NCBI RefSeq assembly: GCF_009176305.1
Contig: NZ_BLAJ01000005.1
Span: 62,001-126,000, forward strand
Reading direction: 5' to 3'
Length of the DNA: 64,000 nt
Origin: Martinezella dioscoreae
GTDB lineage: Bacteria > Pseudomonadota > Alphaproteobacteria > Rhizobiales > Rhizobiaceae
Part shown: in pieces, positions 1 to 8,414 of the stretch
How positions within the stretch are numbered: the first letter of the stretch is position 1
How the letters are laid out: every line of letters starts with the position of its first letter
Program-made: the position numbers and the translations under genes
The notes under the pieces: model-generated
Seen by the model: the letters and a program-made list of their open reading frames with translations, nothing else
Told to the model about the DNA's origin: nothing
The model's database searches: none

Positions 1-65
1 AGTAACGGCGACAGGAAGCCGAACAGCTTCGAGACCTGCGGGCGCTTTTCGAGTTCAATGCGCAT
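1..65 (-). CDS. ABC transporter permease, N-terminal fragment
   Basis: Only the first 21 codons are inside the window; the gene continues past the left edge. The ATG at 65-63 overlaps the TGA of the upstream ATPase gene (57-55) by eleven bases, the arrangement expected of translationally coupled ABC transporter genes. The readable N-terminus is MRIELEKRPQVSKLFGFLSP, a short charged stretch before what would be a first membrane segment, as in permeases of the BmpA/YufP nucleoside uptake family. The assignment as permease rests on the neighbouring ATPase rather than on any domain visible here. Confidence 0.6.
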   Translation of the reverse strand, partial: MRIELEKRPQVSKLFGFLSPL

Positions 66-1629
66 GTGCAGGCTCCGAATGCGTCTTCGATTCATGCAGC
101 CCGCCCATCAGCAGGCCGATCTTTTCGCGCGTCAACTCGCCGGCCGGATAGGACGGTGACAGCCGCCCTTCCGAAATGACGGCAATATCGGTCGCGACTT
201 CAAAAATCTCATCCAGATCCTGGCTGATGACGAGCACGGCCGAGCCGTCGCGGGCGAGATCGACCAGTGCCTGGCGGATGCGGCTCGCAGCGCCGGCATC
301 GACGCCCCAGGTCGGCTGGTTGACGACGAGCACGCTTGGCTGGCGATCCAGTTCGCGGCCGACGATGAACTTCTGCAGATTGCCGCCGGACAAGGCGCCG
401 GCAGCCGGATCCTCGCCGCTCTTGCGCACATCCATCGCCTCGCAGATGCGCTTCGTCGCCTGCTTGACCGCGCCGTGCCTGATGACGTTGAAGAAGCCAC
501 CACCCAGAAACGACTTGCGGTCCGACTGATGCCTGGCGAGCACGAGGTTATCCGACAGCTTCAATGCGGATACCGCAGCATGACCGTGGCGTTCCTCCGG
601 CACGAAACCTGCGCCGATCAGTCGGCGCGCATTAATGCCCTTGGTGCCGACGGACTTGCCGCGCAATTGGACGAGATCATCTGCCGCGACTGTATATTCG
701 CCGGAAATAACATCGAACAATTCGCCTTGGCCGTTACCGGCAACCCCGGCAATCGCCAGGATCTCGCCGGCGCGCACACGCAGGGAAACGTCCTTCAGTG
801 CCATGACAAACGGGGTTCGCGCAGGTGCCGAAAGACCGGCAATCTCCAGAAGAATATCTCCCTTCGCACCGAGGCCCTCGTGCTGCACGCTGGCGACATC
901 GTTGCCGACCATCATACGAGCGAGCGAACCGGTCGTTTCCTGGCGCGGATCGCAGGCGCCCGTAACTTTGCCGTGGCGCAGGACGGTGGCGCGCGAACAG
1001 ATGCGCTGCACCTCCTCCAGCCGATGGCTGATGTAAAGCACCGAGCGTCCTTCGTCTCTCAACTTAAACAGGGTCTCGAAAAGGCGATCGGCTTCCTGCG
1101 GTGTCAAAACGGAGGTTGGCTCGTCAAGAATGATCAGTTTGGGGTTTTGCAGAAGCGCCCGCACGATCTCGATGCGCTGGCGTTCGCCAACCGAAAGATC
1201 GGCGACATGTGCATTCGGATCGAGCGGCAAGCCATAGGCGTGAGAGAGCTTTGCGGCTTCCTCGGAAATTTTTGCGAGCGGGATATTGCTGTCGAGCGAG
1301 AGCGCTATATTTTCCGCGACAGTCAGCGCTTCGAACAAAGAAAAATGCTGAAATACCATGCCGATGCCGAGCTTGCGCGCCGTGCCCGGCGCGTCGATCG
1401 ACACAGGTTGCCCTTGCCAGACGATCTGTCCATGCGACGGTTCGAGCACGCCGAACAGCATCTTGACGAGCGTGGATTTCCCTGCGCCGTTTTCTCCGAG
1501 GAGAGCGTGAATTTCTCCCGGCTGGATTTCAAGATCGATTTCGTTGCAAGCAGTAAAACTGCCGAACAGTTTCGTCAGTTTGCGAACCGACAATAGTGCA
1601 CCGGTTGCCGGCGCATCGGATGACGACAC
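55..1629 (-). CDS. Sugar/nucleoside-type ABC transporter ATP-binding protein (duplicated ATPase)
   Basis: This 524-residue protein has two fused ATPase halves and should energise uptake of a nucleoside- or purine-like solute at the inner membrane. The first half has a Walker A GENGAGKS (residues 45-52), signature LSVGERQ (145-151) and Walker B LIILDE (165-170). The second half (from about residue 262) has the degenerate Walker A GVAGNGQGE and signature LSGGNLQK typical of the YufO/RnsB-type members. The start is GTG at 1629 with GAGGGG four bases upstream. The permease gene follows with an eleven-base overlap; the periplasmic binding protein gene is not in the window, so the substrate is inferred from family resemblance only. 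Confidence 0.88.
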   Translation of the reverse strand: MSSSDAPATGALLSVRKLTKLFGSFTACNEIDLEIQPGEIHALLGENGAGKSTLVKMLFGVLEPSHGQIVWQGQPVSIDAPGTARKLGIGMVFQHFSLFEALTVAENIALSLDSNIPLAKISEEAAKLSHAYGLPLDPNAHVADLSVGERQRIEIVRALLQNPKLIILDEPTSVLTPQEADRLFETLFKLRDEGRSVLYISHRLEEVQRICSRATVLRHGKVTGACDPRQETTGSLARMMVGNDVASVQHEGLGAKGDILLEIAGLSAPARTPFVMALKDVSLRVRAGEILAIAGVAGNGQGELFDVISGEYTVAADDLVQLRGKSVGTKGINARRLIGAGFVPEERHGHAAVSALKLSDNLVLARHQSDRKSFLGGGFFNVIRHGAVKQATKRICEAMDVRKSGEDPAAGALSGGNLQKFIVGRELDRQPSVLVVNQPTWGVDAGAASRIRQALVDLARDGSAVLVISQDLDEIFEVATDIAVISEGRLSPSYPAGELTREKIGLLMGGLHESKTHSEPAHAH

Positions 1630-1670
1630 GTTCCCCTCATTTCCTTCCCACCGTCCTGCCCTTTACGGAT

Positions 1671-2654
1671 CTATGGGATCAGTAGTGTAGTTCCACTCGT
1701 TTTCCTGGCTTCCAAATCCGCGTGCGCGCGCCCTGCATCAACAAGCGGATAAGTTTGATGAATATTGATACGCACTTTGCTGCTTTGCACAACAGCAAAT
1801 AACGCCTTTGCACTGGCTCTCAACTCCTCAGCTGTGCCGACATAGGCAAAAAGGCTCGGCCGAGTGGCAAAGAGCGAGCCCTTCTGATTGAGGATGGCAA
1901 GATTGAAATTCTCGATCGGGCCGGAAGACTGACCGAAGGTGACCCACATCCCGCGCGGCTTCAGGCAATCGAGCGACTGCGGAAACGTGTCCTTGCCCAC
2001 CGAGTCATAGACGACATCGACACCCTTGCCTCCGGTAATCTCGCGGACACGCTCGGCAAAATTCTCTTTGCTGTAGTCGATGACGTGGTCGTAGCCGTGC
2101 GCCAGCGCTAGTTCGACCTTTTCGGCGGAACCGGCAGTGCCGATGACGGTTTGGGCGCCGAGAGCCTTAGCCCATTGGCCGGCAATCAGGCCAACACCGC
2201 CTGCAGCCGCATGAAACAACAGCGTCGTTCCAGGACCAACCTTGAAGGTGCGGTTCAGCAGATACTCGGCCGTCATGCCCTTCAGCATCATGGATGCCGC
2301 GGTTTCAAGCGGAATATCATCGGGCACTTTGACCAGATGCCGGGTCTCGATGTTGCGTTCGATGCTGTAGGCGCCATCACTGCCGGCATAGGCAACGCGA
2401 TCGCCGACGGCAAAATCGGTTACGCCAGGCCCGACTTCGGTGATCGTTCCCGCAGCTTCCTTACCGAGCGGCAATGGAAATTGAGGCGCCTTGTAAAGGC
2501 CTGAGCGAAAATAGACATCGATAAAGTTGAGGCCGATCGCGGCGTGACGAAGCTGCACCTCACCCGCGCCGGGAGGCGGCAAATCCACCTCCTCCAGCTT
2601 CATGACCTCCGGACCGCCATTTTCATGAATACGGATAGCCTTGGTCTTCTTCAT
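1671..2654 (-). CDS. Quinone oxidoreductase, zinc-less medium-chain dehydrogenase family
   Basis: This 327-residue cytosolic protein is an NADPH:quinone reductase of the Qor type, which reduces quinones or alpha,beta-unsaturated carbonyls. It has the N-terminal GroES-like half (ENGGPEVMKLEEVDLPPPG), the substrate-side motif LGKEAAGTITEVG, and a Rossmann segment AAAGGVGLIAGQWAKALGA. It lacks the zinc-binding cysteines of alcohol dehydrogenases. I chose ATG 2654 rather than the in-frame TTG at 2663 because AAGGA lies nine bases before the ATG. It sits 12 bases downstream of pcs on the same strand and may be cotranscribed; the physiological substrate cannot be told from sequence. Confidence 0.85.
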   Translation of the reverse strand: MKKTKAIRIHENGGPEVMKLEEVDLPPPGAGEVQLRHAAIGLNFIDVYFRSGLYKAPQFPLPLGKEAAGTITEVGPGVTDFAVGDRVAYAGSDGAYSIERNIETRHLVKVPDDIPLETAASMMLKGMTAEYLLNRTFKVGPGTTLLFHAAAGGVGLIAGQWAKALGAQTVIGTAGSAEKVELALAHGYDHVIDYSKENFAERVREITGGKGVDVVYDSVGKDTFPQSLDCLKPRGMWVTFGQSSGPIENFNLAILNQKGSLFATRPSLFAYVGTAEELRASAKALFAVVQSSKVRINIHQTYPLVDAGRAHADLEARKTSGTTLLIP

Positions 2655-2666
2655 GATGCACAATCC

Positions 2667-3392
2667 TTACTGACGTCCGAGGGACGGGAAAAACTGCAGC
2701 ACGGCACCGATGCAATAAAGATAAATCCCGCTGACGATGAACAGGACAACCGCCCATTGCGGCATGACGAAATGCATCAGCAGCGAATAGATGCCAAGCG
2801 CCGACCAGAAGAGAAATATGCCAAGGTTCAACGGCCGCAAGCGCTTGACGCGCACGGGATGAAGAAAATTGATCGGCAGGAAGGTCAGGACGACGGAAAC
2901 GCCGACGAGGATGATGGCTGTCGTGGCGCTGGCGCCGATGACGAAAAGCGTGAAAATCACCATGTTCCAGACCACCGGAAAGCCGGAGAAGAAATATTCG
3001 TCCGTCTTCATGCCGGTATCGGCGTAATAGATGGCACTGGAAACCACGATCATGCCGGCGGCGACAAACGACCAGGGCTCGCCGATCATACCGCTCTCAT
3101 AGAGCGCGAAGGCCGGCAGGAGCACGTAGGTGACGTAATCGATGATGTTGTCGAGCGTGTCGCCGGACCAGTTTGGCAGAACTTCCTTCACGCGGACCTT
3201 GCGCGCGATCGGCCCGTCTATGCCATCGACCAGCAGCGCCAGGCCAAGCCACCAGAACATATCGACGAAGCGATGTTCCGACGCCGCGACGACACCGAGA
3301 AAGGCGAGAAACGATCCGGATGCCGTCAGTATATGAACGGAGAAAGCACGCATCTCCGCATAAGGCACCCGCTTGTAATTGAAGATTTTCAT
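2667..3392 (-). CDS. pcs: Phosphatidylcholine synthase
   Basis: This integral inner-membrane enzyme condenses CDP-diacylglycerol with choline to make phosphatidylcholine, the direct pathway known from Sinorhizobium. The CDP-alcohol phosphotransferase motif is present as DGIDGPIARK followed by SGDTLDNIIDYV, giving all the conserved aspartates. Several hydrophobic segments follow. The ATG at 3392 gives 241 residues starting MKIFNYKRVPYAEMRAFS, which matches the family start as I recall it; a GTG three codons upstream (3401) is also possible. Phosphatidylcholine synthesis this way depends on host or environmental choline. The gene is divergent from the UbiH-family hydroxylase. Confidence 0.93.
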   Translation of the reverse strand: MKIFNYKRVPYAEMRAFSVHILTASGSFLAFLGVVAASEHRFVDMFWWLGLALLVDGIDGPIARKVRVKEVLPNWSGDTLDNIIDYVTYVLLPAFALYESGMIGEPWSFVAAGMIVVSSAIYYADTGMKTDEYFFSGFPVVWNMVIFTLFVIGASATTAIILVGVSVVLTFLPINFLHPVRVKRLRPLNLGIFLFWSALGIYSLLMHFVMPQWAVVLFIVSGIYLYCIGAVLQFFPSLGRQ

Positions 3393-3604
3393 CCGCCCCA
3401 CGACTCGTCAGCTTATTCACCTGCCCCGGCAGGCGGTTTTTCTTGCTAATATGCATCCTTTGGTCGGCATCGCCAGCGCAAAAGCGTTCATTGCGGCACG
3501 CTAGCGCGACTCACTGTCATTTTCACCCGTTGCGATGTTTCATCCCATGGATTTCAACAGGCTAAGCGCTTATTTTCAGAACCAAAGGCAATTGAGGCAT
3601 CGAT

Positions 3605-4807
3605 ATGAAGCAGATTGAAGTGGCCGTTATCGGCGGTGGACTCGCCGGCATGATCACGGCTTTCGCGCTGGCACGCGGCGGAAGATCCGTCGCCCTTGTC
3701 GTGGCGCCGCACAGCAAGGCCGACAAGCGGACGACGGCGCTGATGGATCAGTCGATCCGCTTTCTGGAACGCCTGACGCTGTGGGACAGGATCGTACCTT
3801 CAGCCGCGCCGCTGACGACGATGCGCATCATAGACGGCACATCGCGACTGTTGCGGGCGCCGACCGTCTCGTTCCGATCGTCCGAAATCGGCCTGGATGC
3901 CTTCGGCTACAATATTCCGAATTCCGTGTTGCTCGACAATCTCAGCCAAGCCATCGAAGCGGAAGGCAATGTCAGCCGCATCGAAGCCACGGCTTCCGAG
4001 ATCACCTTCGGCGATGATGGCGTATCGATTACCCTCGACAATGGCGATTCGATCGATGCGGCATTCGTCGTCGGCGCGGACGGCCGCAATTCGATGGTGC
4101 GAGAGACGCTCGGAATCAAGACCAAGGGCTGGTCCTATCCGCAATCGGCAATGGTTCTGAATTTTTCGCATAGCCTGTCGCATCAGAACATCTCCACGGA
4201 ATTCCATACCGAAAGCGGTCCGTTTACGCAGGTGCCTCTGCCCGGCCGGCGCTCCAGCCTCGTCTGGGTTCAGAAGCCGGCCGAAGCGGCAGCCAACGCA
4301 GAGAAGTCGCTCGAAGAACTCGGCCGACTGGTCGAGGAGCGGATGCAATCGATGCTCGGCCAGGTCACGATCGAGGACAGCGTGCAGGTCTGGCCCCTTT
4401 CAGGCATGACAGCCTATCGCTTCGGCAAAGGCCGCGCCGCGCTGATCGGCGAAGCAGCCCATGTCTTCCCCCCAATCGGCGCGCAGGGCCTCAATCTCAG
4501 CCTTCGCGATATCCTGGCGCTGACGGATATTCTCTGCACGCGGGGGGACCAGCCGATCCCGGCCACATCGGGCGATAGTTTCGACCGCAAGAGACGTGCT
4601 GACATCATCAGCCGCACGGCAAGCGTCGATCTTCTCAATCGTTCGCTGCTGTCGGACTTCCTGCCGGTACAGATGCTGCGCGCGGCAGGCCTGCATGTGC
4701 TTTCGGCCATTGCTCCGCTGCGCAACATCGTCATGCGCGAGGGTATCGAACCGGGTGGCGGCCTGCGCAACTTTTCGTCGGCATTACGGGAAAAGCTGCG
4801 CCGGTAA
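3605..4807 (+). CDS. UbiH/UbiF-family FAD-dependent hydroxylase
   Basis: This 400-residue flavoprotein monooxygenase belongs to the family that hydroxylates the ubiquinone ring. It has an N-terminal dinucleotide-binding loop IGGGLAGM (residues 9-16), the GADGRNS motif in the middle (NAD(P)H/FAD contact) and the C-terminal FAD motif GEAAHVFPPIGAQGLNLSLRD-like segment. GAGG sits nine bases before the ATG. Which ring position it modifies cannot be decided from the sequence; rhizobia often carry a single broad-specificity member. Its last 24 bases overlap the end of the convergent AEC permease gene. Confidence 0.85.
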   Translation: MKQIEVAVIGGGLAGMITAFALARGGRSVALVVAPHSKADKRTTALMDQSIRFLERLTLWDRIVPSAAPLTTMRIIDGTSRLLRAPTVSFRSSEIGLDAFGYNIPNSVLLDNLSQAIEAEGNVSRIEATASEITFGDDGVSITLDNGDSIDAAFVVGADGRNSMVRETLGIKTKGWSYPQSAMVLNFSHSLSHQNISTEFHTESGPFTQVPLPGRRSSLVWVQKPAEAAANAEKSLEELGRLVEERMQSMLGQVTIEDSVQVWPLSGMTAYRFGKGRAALIGEAAHVFPPIGAQGLNLSLRDILALTDILCTRGDQPIPATSGDSFDRKRRADIISRTASVDLLNRSLLSDFLPVQMLRAAGLHVLSAIAPLRNIVMREGIEPGGGLRNFSSALREKLRR

Positions 4808-5773
4808 GGTGCCGGACTTTATCAGATAGAGCACCAGCGAAACCGTCACCACGGAACAGGCCGTGGTGATCAGGATGGTAGCGGAGGCCCGCTCCTGCCA
4901 GACACCATATTGCTGGCCGATGACGAAGACGTTCGTTGCCGTCGGCAACGCCGCCAGCAATACGGCCGCCTCGATCCAGATCGGATCGAAGCCGCCGACA
5001 GCTTGCAGGACGACATAGACGACCAATGGATGCAGGATGAGCTTTGCCGGCACGATATAGCCGATCTCGACTGGAACCCGCTTCAGCGGACGCAGCGCGA
5101 GCGTTACCCCCATGGCAAATAGTGCACAAGGTGCAGCCGCTTGTGCGAGATAATTGACAAATCGCTCGAAGGCGATCGGTTGGTGCAGCGATAACGCAGC
5201 CACGACAAAACCCAGCGCTGTCGACAGGATGAAAGGGTGCAGCAGTACCTTCCGGGCGATATCGGCAGCAACGCGCCATGGCGATCGCTTGTCGCCGCCT
5301 TCCAGCGCCATCAGGGCAGGCGCGACAATGAAATGCAGTGCGTTTTCAAAGCACACGATCAGCGCTACCGGAACCGCGGCCCGTTCGCCGAGCGCCAGTA
5401 GCGCAAGCCCCGGCCCCATGTAGCCGATATTGCCATAGGCGCCGGCAAAGGCCTGGATAGTGCTGTCGGCAAGCGAATTGCGGCGCAGGAAGTGGCCGAT
5501 CAGGAACAGCAGCAGGAAAATCGAGTAAGTCGCGGCGATATCGGTGGCGATGAAGTCGATCCGAGTCAGCTGTTCGATCGGCGTCTGCGAAACGAGCCTG
5601 AAGAACAGCGCCGGCAATGCTGCGTAGATAATGAACGTATTCAGCCAGCCGAGCGCTTCTGCCGGCTGCTTTGTAATGCGCGCGGCAACATAGCCGATCA
5701 GGATCAGACCGAAGAATGGCAGCAGCAGACCAACAATATCAGCCATGGGGGTCAGCCATCGGGCATATTCCAT
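4784..5773 (-). CDS. AEC-family transporter (auxin efflux carrier type permease)
   Basis: This 329-residue polytopic membrane protein matches the AEC family (MADIVGLLLPFFGLILIGYV opening, then about ten hydrophobic segments split by a hydrophilic loop after GDKRSPWRV). Bacterial members export or exchange organic acids or similar small metabolites; the substrate is unknown. Neither the ATG at 5773 nor the in-frame ATG at 5746 has a clear ribosome-binding site; 5746 gives the more usual N-terminus. The 3' end overlaps the convergent hydroxylase gene by 24 bases, so the two transcripts must be antisense at their ends. Confidence 0.82.
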   Translation of the reverse strand: MEYARWLTPMADIVGLLLPFFGLILIGYVAARITKQPAEALGWLNTFIIYAALPALFFRLVSQTPIEQLTRIDFIATDIAATYSIFLLLFLIGHFLRRNSLADSTIQAFAGAYGNIGYMGPGLALLALGERAAVPVALIVCFENALHFIVAPALMALEGGDKRSPWRVAADIARKVLLHPFILSTALGFVVAALSLHQPIAFERFVNYLAQAAAPCALFAMGVTLALRPLKRVPVEIGYIVPAKLILHPLVVYVVLQAVGGFDPIWIEAAVLLAALPTATNVFVIGQQYGVWQERASATILITTACSVVTVSLVLYLIKSGTLPAQLFP

Positions 5774-5809
5774 TTGCCGGGAAAAAGAAGGCGGAAGGTA
5801 TTGCCCGAC

Positions 5810-6577
5810 TTAGCCGATTTTCATCAGGATTGGAAAGGTTTGCTGAAACCAGATCGCCATGTCGCTCACATAGCCGAAGATGAAAGCGAGACCTGTCAGC
5901 ACTAGAAGCCCGCCCATGATCTTTTCGACCGTGCCGAGATGGCGGCGGAAGCGGGAGAGAAAGCGCATGAAGGCGCCGGAAAAGCCGGCGGCGATCCAGA
6001 AGGGGATGGCAAGCCCGAGCGAATAGACGGCAAGCAGGCCCGCACCGGCTCCCACCGTTTCACGCGAGGCGGCAATGCCGAGGATGGCGCCAAGCACCGG
6101 GCCGATGCAAGGCGTCCAGCCGAAAGCAAAGGCAAGGCCCATGATATAAGCGCCCGTCAGTGTCGCCGGCTTGCCGCCGCTCTGGAAGCGCGCCTCCCGG
6201 GCGAGAAGGCCGATGCGGAAGACGCCGAGGAAGTTCAGCCCCATGATGACGATGATCAAACCGCCGATCTTGGCGAGAATATCGAGGTGCTGGCGCAAAA
6301 GCATGCCGATCGAGGACGCACCGGCGCCGAGCGCGACAAATACGGTGGCAAATCCCAAGGTGAAGAACAGTGCCGACATCAGCACATTGCCGCGAACGCT
6401 CGGGCCAGGAACACTCGGGCCTCCCGCTACCGCTGCACCGCCTCCGCGAAACTGCTCGACCGAGATTCCCGCCATGTAGCAGAGATAGGGCGGCACGAGC
6501 GGCAGCACGCAGGGTGAAAGAAACGAAAGCGCTCCGGCGAGCAAGGCACTCAGAAGCGAGATATCGGCAAGCGACAC
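5810..6577 (-). CDS. ccdA: Cytochrome c biogenesis protein CcdA (DsbD-family thiol transporter)
   Basis: This inner-membrane protein carries reducing equivalents from cytosolic thioredoxin to periplasmic thiol proteins for cytochrome c maturation. It has six or so hydrophobic segments and the two conserved redox cysteines, C23 in FLSPCVLPLVPPY and C157 in FGWTPCIGPVLGAI. The length of 255 residues fits the short CcdA form without the extra DsbD domains. The start is GTG at 6577, with GGAG six bases upstream. A glycine- and proline-rich loop between the first segments (residues about 44-62) is longer than in minimal CcdA proteins. Confidence 0.93.
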   Translation of the reverse strand: MSLADISLLSALLAGALSFLSPCVLPLVPPYLCYMAGISVEQFRGGGAAVAGGPSVPGPSVRGNVLMSALFFTLGFATVFVALGAGASSIGMLLRQHLDILAKIGGLIIVIMGLNFLGVFRIGLLAREARFQSGGKPATLTGAYIMGLAFAFGWTPCIGPVLGAILGIAASRETVGAGAGLLAVYSLGLAIPFWIAAGFSGAFMRFLSRFRRHLGTVEKIMGGLLVLTGLAFIFGYVSDMAIWFQQTFPILMKIG

Positions 6578-6859
6578 GATGGACTCCGGCTATGTCATTC
6601 CGGCTCCCTTCCTAACGGTGCTGGAATCGGAAAGCCAATCACCTTTTCGAGCAGGCCCTGTCTTGCCTTAAAGTTGACGGAATTGAGAGACCTTCAGACT
6701 ATTGCAAAATCTCGATTTCGCCCGATTTTCCGGGCGTGACCAAGGGTCGCGGAGCCGGCTGATGAACGAATTGCTTTTGTAAAAATATTGGTTCAAGCTG
6801 TTGATGTTCGTCGAACAACGTACATTCCACCCCAGCTACTCAGCGGAGGAAAAGCCCCC

Positions 6860-7138
6860 ATGCGTATTGCTACTATGTTCACGACTGCAGCCTTTGTCGC
6901 ACTCTTCAGCGTAAGTGCCATGGCACAAACGGCGACCACCCCCAGCACGACCACGACAACCCCGAGCGCAACGACGTCGACCCCGTCGACGACAAATACG
7001 ATGAAGCCGAAGGCAACGAAGCCTGCCCAAACCGCCGTTTCAAAGGCATGTTCGGCTCAGGCTGACGCCAAGGGTCTGCATGGAAAGGCACGTGCCAAGT
7101 TCCGAAGCGATTGCAAGAAGAACGGCGGCAAGGCCTAA
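6860..7138 (+). CDS. Exported PsiF-repeat protein
   Basis: This 92-residue protein begins with a clear signal peptide (MRIATMFTTAAFVALFSVSAMA, cleavage after AMA). A threonine/serine/proline-rich linker of about 35 residues follows, then one PsiF-type repeat with two cysteines (KACSAQADAKGLHGKARAKF then RSDCKK). PsiF proteins are phosphate-starvation-inducible in enterics, but the molecular function is unknown. The start was set at 6860 because GGAGG lies eleven bases upstream; the longer reading frame from 6788 has no ribosome-binding site and would bury the signal peptide. The Thr-rich linker resembles a disordered periplasmic tether. Confidence 0.82.
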   Translation: MRIATMFTTAAFVALFSVSAMAQTATTPSTTTTTPSATTSTPSTTNTMKPKATKPAQTAVSKACSAQADAKGLHGKARAKFRSDCKKNGGKA

Positions 7139-7561
7139 AACTCGTTTCATTCTCGAATCGTGGTCAACTTTGCCGTCCAGCTGGCGGTAGAGTTGACCAC
7201 TACGGCGCTCCCATCAAATAATCCCGACGGAAAGACCGAGCTGCGGCGTCTGAACGCTGTTTGCTTGCGACGATCGCTTGTGCTGCGATCCTTTAGTCGG
7301 ACATATCCTGTTGTTCTCGCCGAATTCCGGACGGAAAACCGTTGTCGCCTTTTCTAAGATGACCTTGCAGGCTAGTGCCATTGATGCCGGCCGGCGTGAG
7401 TGTGCGTTATCCGGCTATCACCCGCTCATTGTCGACTTCGATTGCGGGCTTGGCTCTCTCGCAGCCATAGCAACGTTCTGCAATAAACGAGACAAACCCG
7501 GGAAACCGACTGACATTACAGTCCATCCCTATCCGGTCAAATCAATAGACGGAGCAGGAAG
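7139..7561. other. Intergenic stretch with one degenerate hairpin repeat
   Basis: No supported gene is present in these 423 bases. Open frames here lack ribosome-binding sites and recognisable composition. The only structured element is a decayed copy of the rhizobial hairpin repeat at about 7305-7365, listed separately. The tail contains the ribosome-binding region of the small gene starting at 7562. Confidence 0.6.
7305..7365 (+). repeat. Degenerate copy of RIME-like intergenic hairpin repeat (copy A)
   Basis: The left arm GAATTCCGG (7322-7330) and the core ACGGAAAACCG (7331-7341) match the two better copies at 57.9 and 61.2 kb. The right arm, which should read TTTTCCTGGAATTGC, has decayed to TTTTCTAAGATGACC and no longer pairs. 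It is an eroded member of the same family, in the same orientation as the other two. Confidence 0.6.
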
Positions 7562-7777
7562 TTGAGACCCGCCATAAACCCTCCCCCTTCGGAAGCAGCA
7601 TCGCAGACTAACTATCTGACAGCCTGTCTTTTCGCCCTGGAACCCTCCATCGAGAGCCTGGTTGCTGCGGCGATGAAATCCGGCTGGAAGCGCGAATATG
7701 TTCTTCTTGCCATCATGGCCATCGCGCTGAACGACGGCGGCACAAACCCATCGTCACCTAAGTCGTTGCATTCATGA
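7562..7777 (+). CDS. Hypothetical small protein (71 aa)
   Basis: No known family is recognised. The protein has a central amphipathic-looking stretch, LTACLFALEPSIESLVAAAM, followed by KSGWKREYVLLAIMAIALND, and would be soluble or peripheral rather than a clear transmembrane protein. The TTG start at 7562 is preceded by GGAG at eight bases and an AGGA nearer by, a reasonable initiation region. Compared with the reading frames on the other strand the composition looks protein-like. It stands alone between the PsiF gene and the minus-strand 67-residue gene. Confidence 0.55.
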   Translation: MRPAINPPPSEAASQTNYLTACLFALEPSIESLVAAAMKSGWKREYVLLAIMAIALNDGGTNPSSPKSLHS

Positions 7778-7956
7778 ATGATGGAGAATGAAGTCGGTGA
7801 CGCAAACAGCAACGTCACTTCAGAAACGATGATCGTATCGCGATCGTCGCTGCGCTACTTTTGCCGGACTGCGCGATTATCTTTCCATGAGAAACGGCGC
7901 ATGACGCGCGCGAGCAGCCATCCGACATCGGTGTATCGCTCAGACGTCCCTGGGGC

Positions 7957-8160
7957 TCATGCGTCCCTAGGCTTACGCTCTTTTGTCACCGGATCGACTT
8001 TACCCTCGGCAAGCCTGTTGCGGGGATCGGCAACGAGCGAAGCCTCGTCCTTTTCTTTATTCAGCCGGTCGTCCTTACGGATCTCGCTATGCTGTATCTT
8101 CGCCAGGGCTTGCTTCTTCTCACGTCCACCATGCGATTCACTTTGTCGATCCTGTGCCAA
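7957..8160 (-). CDS. Hypothetical small hydrophilic protein (67 aa), likely general-stress regulon
   Basis: This is a highly charged, probably disordered protein with no cysteine and almost no hydrophobic core, ending DPRNRLAEGKVDPVTKERKP then RDA. No family is recognised. The TTG start at 8160 has a near-perfect AGGAGG six bases upstream, which makes translation very credible. Just upstream, on the same strand, is GGAAC-N18-TT (8212 to about 8188), the RpoE2/EcfG general stress promoter pattern, placed so that the transcript would begin about 20 bases before the start codon. Function is unknown; the composition resembles small stress-induced rhizobial proteins. Confidence 0.68.
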   Translation of the reverse strand: MAQDRQSESHGGREKKQALAKIQHSEIRKDDRLNKEKDEASLVADPRNRLAEGKVDPVTKERKPRDA

Positions 8161-8187
8161 GATGCGCCTCCTGTCTTTTCAAAAGGG

Positions 8188-8212
8188 AACTCACTTGATG
8201 CGATTAGGTTCC
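8188..8212 (-). promoter_or_regulatory. EcfG/RpoE2-type general stress promoter
   Basis: On the minus strand GGAAC (8212-8208) is followed after 18 bases by TT in the context GAGTTCCC. This fits the GGAAC-N18/19-TT consensus described for the Sinorhizobium RpoE2 extracytoplasmic sigma factor. The TTG-start gene with AGGAGG begins 28 bases further on. The same bases also form an inverted repeat, GGAAC/GTTCC, so a weak plus-strand reading (GGAAC-N16-GGTT) exists too. Confidence 0.55.
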
Positions 8213-8357
8213 GATGGAAATAACGACACCATCATAGTCAGCGATCTCTCATCCGACTGCCGAGCGAATTTCGGAGGATTTTCGTCTTTGGAAGCGGCAA
8301 AGCGCCACCTCACTGTACTTTTAGCGACAGATAATATAATAATGCGACGATAGACGT

Positions 8358-8383
8358 GAAACGAATCATGAATTTCATGCGTT
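8358..8383 (+). promoter_or_regulatory. Near-consensus EcfG-type promoter before the 36-residue peptide
   Basis: GAAAC (8358-8362), 17 bases, then CGTT (8380-8383) differs from the GGAAC-N17-CGTT general-stress consensus by one base. It ends about 32 bases before the ATG of the small membrane peptide gene. The spacer contains an inverted repeat CATGAA/TTCATG, which could instead be an operator. Confidence 0.4.
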
Positions 8384-8414
8384 TAAGCTTCACTGCCATG
8401 TGAGGAAGCTGATC

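Noticed and set aside
475..1596. 373-codon plus-strand frame opposite the ABC ATPase
   Set aside because: It mirrors the clear duplicated ATPase gene and has no start signal.
7778..8353. 191-codon plus-strand frame across the small-gene block
   Set aside because: It is Ser/Arg-rich and antisense to the 67-residue gene, which has a far better initiation region.
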